Positions 60,227 to 64,000 of a stretch of 64,000 bases of DNA are shown one piece after another; position 1 is the first letter of the stretch; each line of letters starts with the position of its first letter. The notes beneath the pieces were generated by a model. It did not search any database. It saw only the letters and a program-made list of their open reading frames with translations, and was not told where the DNA came from. This DNA comes from Kiritimatiellia bacterium (lineage in GTDB: Bacteria > Verrucomicrobiota > Kiritimatiellia > PWTM01): contig JAOACR010000017.1 of NCBI GenBank assembly GCA_026417735.1, forward strand, positions 1 through 64,000, written 5' to 3'. Made by a program: the position numbers and the translations under genes.

Positions 60227-62773
60227 TCAGCGGGACGCCCGTACTGGCCGACCGGCGCGAATGGCGGGCAGGAACCGGTCGCGCAGATCCCGCGCAAGCG
60301 GCGAGCCCTCCGGCGCCAGCTGCATCGCGCGCGCCGCCGCCTCCAACGCGCCGGCGGCATCCCCCGTCTCCGCGCGCGCCGCGGCCAGCGCCGCCCACGC
60401 CTGGGGCGAGCGGTCGCCGGCCAGCTCCACCGCCGCCCTTGCCGCGCGCAACGCCTCCGAACCGTTGCGCACCCGCGGGTCGGTGGCGGTCGCCAGCAGC
60501 AATCCGAGGGCGGCCTGCGCCGGCGCGTGGCGCGGGTCCGCGGCGACCGCGCGGCGCAGCAGCTCTGCTGCCTCCGACTCATCGCCGTCACGAAATCGCA
60601 TCAGGCCAAGGTTCGCGAGCGCAGAGGCGAAGTCGGGCCGGTGCCGGATCGCTTCGCGCAGGTGTGCGGCGGCTCCGGCGCTGTCACCCCGCGCAGCCAG
60701 CAGCAGCGCCAGGTTGTTGTGGGCTTCCGCACCGCCCGGCGCGCGCGCGATCGCGCCACGGTAGGCGCGCTCCGCCTCCTCCGCGCGCCCCAGTGCCACC
60801 AACGCATCACCGAGCAAGCGGTAACTGAGCGCATCTTCCGGATCCGCCGCCAACGCCTCCCGCAGATGTCCGAGCGCCTCCGCCGGCCGGCCGCGCCGAT
60901 TCAGCGCCATCGCCCAGTAGCGGTGCGCCCGCGGATGGCCGGGCATCAGCTGGAGCGCGCGACGGAACGCCGCGTCCGCCGCGTCCGGCCGCCCGCACAT
61001 CTCGTTCAGCCAGCCGAGCACCACGTGCGTCTCCGCGAAGTCCTCTTTCAGCGCCAGCGACTCGCGGATGAACTCTTCCGCGGCCGCGTACTCCCCCGCC
61101 TCCACCGCGGCCAGCGCGCGCTCCATCAGCCGCCGATAGTCCACCGCCGGCATCTCTATGCGGCTGATCGCCGGCGCGCCGGCAGGCAGAAACTCCGGCA
61201 GGTTCACCGCCCGGTTCGCCGGCGTGCAGTCGGCCAGCAGCACCGGCACAGCGTCATTCCCGTCTTCGTCCACGTGCGCCAAAAACAGCTTCGTGTAGGC
61301 GCCAAACGCCTTGCTCGAGAAGGCCAGCCACCGTCCGTTGGGCGACCACGAATGCCACGAGTTCATCGGCGCCAGATTGCAGGTCATCCGCCGCGCCTCG
61401 CCGCCCTCCGCCGGCACGATCCACAGCTCCGAATCGGGCCGCAGCAACATCCCGTTGGCCGCCTGCACGAATACAATCCAACGGCCGTCGGGCGAGAACT
61501 TTGGGAAGAAGTTGCTGCGCCCGTTGCGCGAGGCACCCGCAAGCGGCATCGCCTCGCCGCCGCGCCCCTCGTTGAACGGGATGCGATAGAGATCGAACCG
61601 AATTTGTGTTTCGTTCGGGTCGTTCGCGTACCGGGCCGCCGGCCCGCGGCCGTAGGGATCGCGGGCCTCGGCCCGCGCAAACACCAACCAGCGACCGTCC
61701 GGACTCCAGACGGGGTTCGCCTGCACGTAGCGGGGATCATCTGCTCCGGCCAGTGTCCAGATCCGGCGGGACTCCACCTCGCAGACCGCCAACACGCCCC
61801 GGGTCGGGTAAAACGTCTGCAGAAACCGCCAATCGGGATAATTCTGTACGTACAGCGCCTCCCGGATACTGGCGGCGACCAAGCGGCCGTCGGGCGAAAC
61901 CTGCGGGAACAGGCCGTAGGAGTCGGGTCCCCGCCCTTCGCGGCGGGCAGGGGCGTTCCAGCTGAACACGTGGTCGCGGTCCACCACCACCTGCTCCGCA
62001 AGTGGCACCACCGCGTGCGCACCCTTGTCTCCGTCCGGCCCGTCCACATCCAGCGCGAGGCGCCGGCCGGCGGCCGCAAACGAGTGGCAGTTCGCGCAGG
62101 TCGGCAGATCGCGCAACACCACGCGCGACTCCCGCTCGTCGACGCGGCGCACGCGCCAACAGATCATCGGCAGCGCGTTTGGCGCGATCGGCTGGATCAC
62201 CCCCTCGCGGGTTCGCGACGGCATCAGCGGCACGTCGCGATAGAACAGCGGCGCCCCGACCGGATCGCGCGACGTTCGAAACCGCACTTCGCCTCGAGAT
62301 GCAGTTCCAACCCCCTCCACCACGATCCGCGCCTCGCGCTCCAGCGACCGCCGCCGGATCACCGCCCACTCCGCCTCCGCCGGCCGCCAGCCCTTCGCGC
62401 TCGCGATCAGCGCGGGCAGCTCCGGCGCATTGTCCTCGCGCAGGCACATGGGATCGAGCTGTGGCTCCGCGCGACGGCCATCGCACTCAAACTGCATCTC
62501 ACTGGGATCGTCGCCGAACCGGAAGGTGATCCGCCACCGCGTCGCGGGCGATTCGTCGTTCCAGAGCACTTCCGGCGCGACAATGTCACACGGGAACACC
62601 GCGCCGGGCAGCGGGTAGACGATGCGGAGCACCGAAGCGGTCGGCGACGATGCGCCCACGCCCACCGCCCACATCATCGCCGCCGTGACCACCGCGCCCA
62701 CCGCTGCGCACCGCCGCCGACGACGTGCACCCGCGGCTGCGGTGCACCCTCTCGCTCCGGCCAATCGTCGCAT
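60227..62773 (-). CDS. haem-motif / TolB-like propeller / TPR protein
   Basis: 848 aa. N-terminal hydrophobic signal (VGAVVTAAMMWAVGVGAS), a beta-rich domain, a c-type haem motif Cys226-x2-Cys229-His230 (TCANCHSFAA), a propeller of PD40/TolB-like repeats (about 275-520: FPQVSPDGRLVAAS, NPVWSPDGRWLVFA, FPKFSPDGRWIVFV, HSWSPNGRWLAFS), then TPR repeats (about 560-820). An architecture of exported proteins seen in planctomycetes and relatives; role unknown. Start 62773 is tentative. Confidence 0.8.
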   Translation of the reverse strand: MRRLAGARGCTAAAGARRRRRCAAVGAVVTAAMMWAVGVGASSPTASVLRIVYPLPGAVFPCDIVAPEVLWNDESPATRWRITFRFGDDPSEMQFECDGRRAEPQLDPMCLREDNAPELPALIASAKGWRPAEAEWAVIRRRSLEREARIVVEGVGTASRGEVRFRTSRDPVGAPLFYRDVPLMPSRTREGVIQPIAPNALPMICWRVRRVDERESRVVLRDLPTCANCHSFAAAGRRLALDVDGPDGDKGAHAVVPLAEQVVVDRDHVFSWNAPARREGRGPDSYGLFPQVSPDGRLVAASIREALYVQNYPDWRFLQTFYPTRGVLAVCEVESRRIWTLAGADDPRYVQANPVWSPDGRWLVFARAEARDPYGRGPAARYANDPNETQIRFDLYRIPFNEGRGGEAMPLAGASRNGRSNFFPKFSPDGRWIVFVQAANGMLLRPDSELWIVPAEGGEARRMTCNLAPMNSWHSWSPNGRWLAFSSKAFGAYTKLFLAHVDEDGNDAVPVLLADCTPANRAVNLPEFLPAGAPAISRIEMPAVDYRRLMERALAAVEAGEYAAAEEFIRESLALKEDFAETHVVLGWLNEMCGRPDAADAAFRRALQLMPGHPRAHRYWAMALNRRGRPAEALGHLREALAADPEDALSYRLLGDALVALGRAEEAERAYRGAIARAPGGAEAHNNLALLLAARGDSAGAAAHLREAIRHRPDFASALANLGLMRFRDGDESEAAELLRRAVAADPRHAPAQAALGLLLATATDPRVRNGSEALRAARAAVELAGDRSPQAWAALAAARAETGDAAGALEAAARAMQLAPEGSPLARDLRDRFLPAIRAGRPVRASR

Positions 62774-62850
62774 CGGTCCGCAGGCTGCCACAGCATCTCT
62801 TCGCTCTCAACCAGGCCGGAGGCCGCGGGCGATCCGCCGCGCGCAGCGGA

Positions 62851-64000
62851 TCACTCGCGATACGCGCGGATCTCGTACAGCCGGGCCTGCGGTGCGCCGC
62901 GGGCGGCGGCCACCTCGACGCGAAGACGCCGCGCGATCACCGGCGCGAAGGCATGACGACGAAAACGTCGCCAGTTTTCCGTCTCGTGCACGAGCTCCCG
63001 CCACTGCCCGCCTCCGACCTCCGCCAGAACCCGGTACTCCTTCGCGGTCGCGGCGGCGCGAGGCTCGGGCGACGGGAAGCGACCGAAGATGTCTGTGTCC
63101 CATGTCAAGTGAACCACGTTGAGTTCCACGGGCCGCGGAAACTCCACCTCCAACCACTGGGGCAGCAGTGCGCGCCGGTCGCTGCGCCACTGGTGAAGCT
63201 GGTCGCCCTCAGGAACGCCCCATCCGTCCACCGCCGCGGCGGCGCCGCCGCCTCGCATCCGATGCGGAATGCCCACCGGCCGCACCAGATAGCTGCCCAC
63301 CGCCTCCGTCCACTCTCCCGGCCGTCCGTACCAGCGCCGGCCCCGCGTGCGATCGGTGAGACACCAGCTCAACCCCCGCGCCGCGCGCAGCTGCAGCCGG
63401 TAGGAAACGTGCGGTTCGAGCGCCTGCGGCAGCTCGAACGCCACCCAGCGGAAGTCGCGGTTGGTCACCGCCGTGCTCGTCACCATCGGCGGCGAGCCGG
63501 TGCAACTCAGCTCGAGCGCGGCCACCACGGGCACCTCCGCGGAAAGGCGCAGGACGATCCGCCGCACGCCGGAGCTCGCGGTCGCGATCTCCATTGCCCG
63601 GTCCACCGTCATCGGCGCCGGTTTCGGATCGGCGTCGGGGATCTCGAGCACTTCGAAGTCCTCCGCCTGCTCGCTGGAAGCCAGGACGCGTGCGCCGCGG
63701 CAGAGATTCGCGGGATCGTCGTCCGGAATCCCCGGGATCCAGCTATCCCATTTCACCAACAGCCGCTGAAGTTCGCGGATGCGGTGGGGGTGAAGGCCCC
63801 GCGGACCGACACGATCGCGATGGCACAGCGCCGCCGCAGCCCCCACCGCCTGCCCCATCAGGCCAATTGTCTGCATCAGGCGTGTCGAGCCGAGAGCGAC
63901 GTGCGTGACGCTGATGTGCCGCCCCGCCAGCAGCAGGTTGTGCACATCCTTCGCGTACAAGCAGCGATACGGAATCGTGTACGGCTGTTTCAGACGCGTA
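62851..64000 (-). CDS. C-terminal part of an FAD-dependent oxidoreductase
   Basis: The reading frame runs past the right edge; 382 codons are present. The first part (PYTIPYRCLYAKDVHNLLLA, GRHISVTHVALGSTRLMQT, GQAVGAAAALC) is the FAD-binding C-terminal region of FAD_oxidored (pfam12831-type) proteins. A linker and beta domain follow, ending in a discoidin/F5-8-type-C-like domain (about the last 110 residues, LPQWLEVEFPRPVELNVVHL). Substrate unknown. Such proteins are abundant in Verrucomicrobia-like genomes. Confidence 0.85.
   Translation of the reverse strand, partial: TRLKQPYTIPYRCLYAKDVHNLLLAGRHISVTHVALGSTRLMQTIGLMGQAVGAAAALCHRDRVGPRGLHPHRIRELQRLLVKWDSWIPGIPDDDPANLCRGARVLASSEQAEDFEVLEIPDADPKPAPMTVDRAMEIATASSGVRRIVLRLSAEVPVVAALELSCTGSPPMVTSTAVTNRDFRWVAFELPQALEPHVSYRLQLRAARGLSWCLTDRTRGRRWYGRPGEWTEAVGSYLVRPVGIPHRMRGGGAAAAVDGWGVPEGDQLHQWRSDRRALLPQWLEVEFPRPVELNVVHLTWDTDIFGRFPSPEPRAAATAKEYRVLAEVGGGQWRELVHETENWRRFRRHAFAPVIARRLRVEVAAARGAPQARLYEIRAYRE

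Noticed and set aside
60116-62956. Long + strand open frame opposite the haem-motif/TPR gene
   Set aside because: Arg/His/Pro-rich translation without motifs; the minus-strand protein has haem, propeller and TPR signatures.

Overview
This 64 kb window is a GC-rich (about two-thirds G+C), gene-dense chromosomal segment from a Gram-negative (diderm) bacterium. No rRNA, tRNA, CRISPR array, insertion sequence or prophage gene could be recognised. I infer a PVC-superphylum bacterium, most likely Kiritimatiellota or Verrucomicrobia. The grounds are an LPS/outer-membrane gene set (lpxK, heptosyltransferase, tolB-pal, RND pump) combined with a PEP-CTERM surface protein, an SHD1-type domain on a beta-helix protein, Tat-exported Gfo/Idh oxidoreductase and sugar-isomerase-like proteins, a haem-motif/beta-propeller/TPR protein, and a LexA operator of the GAAC-N4-GTTC type. 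The phylum is inference; no marker gene settles it.

Layout. 1-2.2 kb: SOS pair lexA-dinB behind a promoter whose spacer is a perfect 18-bp palindrome. 2.3-6.0 kb: surA-like, pdxA, rsmA and an MBL-fold hydrolase, the first three in the E. coli gene order. 6.0-9.6 kb: GtrA-like protein, purD, and purE-purK on the other strand. 9.9-14.6 kb: a membrane-anchored unknown, ABC permease, ABC ATPase and a GH5-like hydrolase in one operon. 14.7-18.4 kb: a soluble three-PAS histidine kinase and a REC-kinase-like-REC partner. 18.4-19.7 kb: two exported proteins, one PEP-CTERM. 20.0-23.0 kb: a zinc-ribbon/PTS-EIIA fusion, a sugar-isomerase-like protein and an RRM RNA-binding protein. 23.1-27.6 kb: a transglutaminase-like unknown, divergent from a zinc-finger protein/ECF sigma/anti-sigma operon that ends in a strong terminator. 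27.8-34.7 kb: guaB, two Tat-exported carbohydrate-type proteins, a radical SAM protein and a beta-helix protein.

34.7-42.1 kb: a lone parA, an exported PPC/chitobiase-domain protein with a HEAT-like partner, and the minus-strand tolB-pal-tatA-tatC-response regulator cluster. 42.2-47.6 kb: a Nudix hydrolase, about 790 bp without a recognisable gene, then lpxK, a GT9 heptosyltransferase and a glycosyltransferase fused to a sugar kinase (LPS core assembly). 47.8-49.9 kb: DUF502 and a GH57 hydrolase. 50.0-60.1 kb: a GT-C-like/TPR membrane protein, a beta-barrel protein, a sensor kinase and a complete tetR-outer membrane factor-adaptor-RND pump operon with an unusual tandem operator and apparently leaderless tetR. 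60.2-64.0 kb: a CxxCH/propeller/TPR protein and the C-terminal part of an FAD-dependent oxidoreductase cut by the window edge.

The genes read as ordinary chromosomal functions (DNA damage, purine and B6 synthesis, envelope building, Tat export, glycan handling) plus several lineage-type regulators. The most unusual pieces are the zinc-ribbon/EIIA fusion, the glycosyltransferase-kinase fusion, the REC-kinase-like-REC protein, the transglutaminase-like unknown and the operator architectures. No obvious defence island or mobile system is present.
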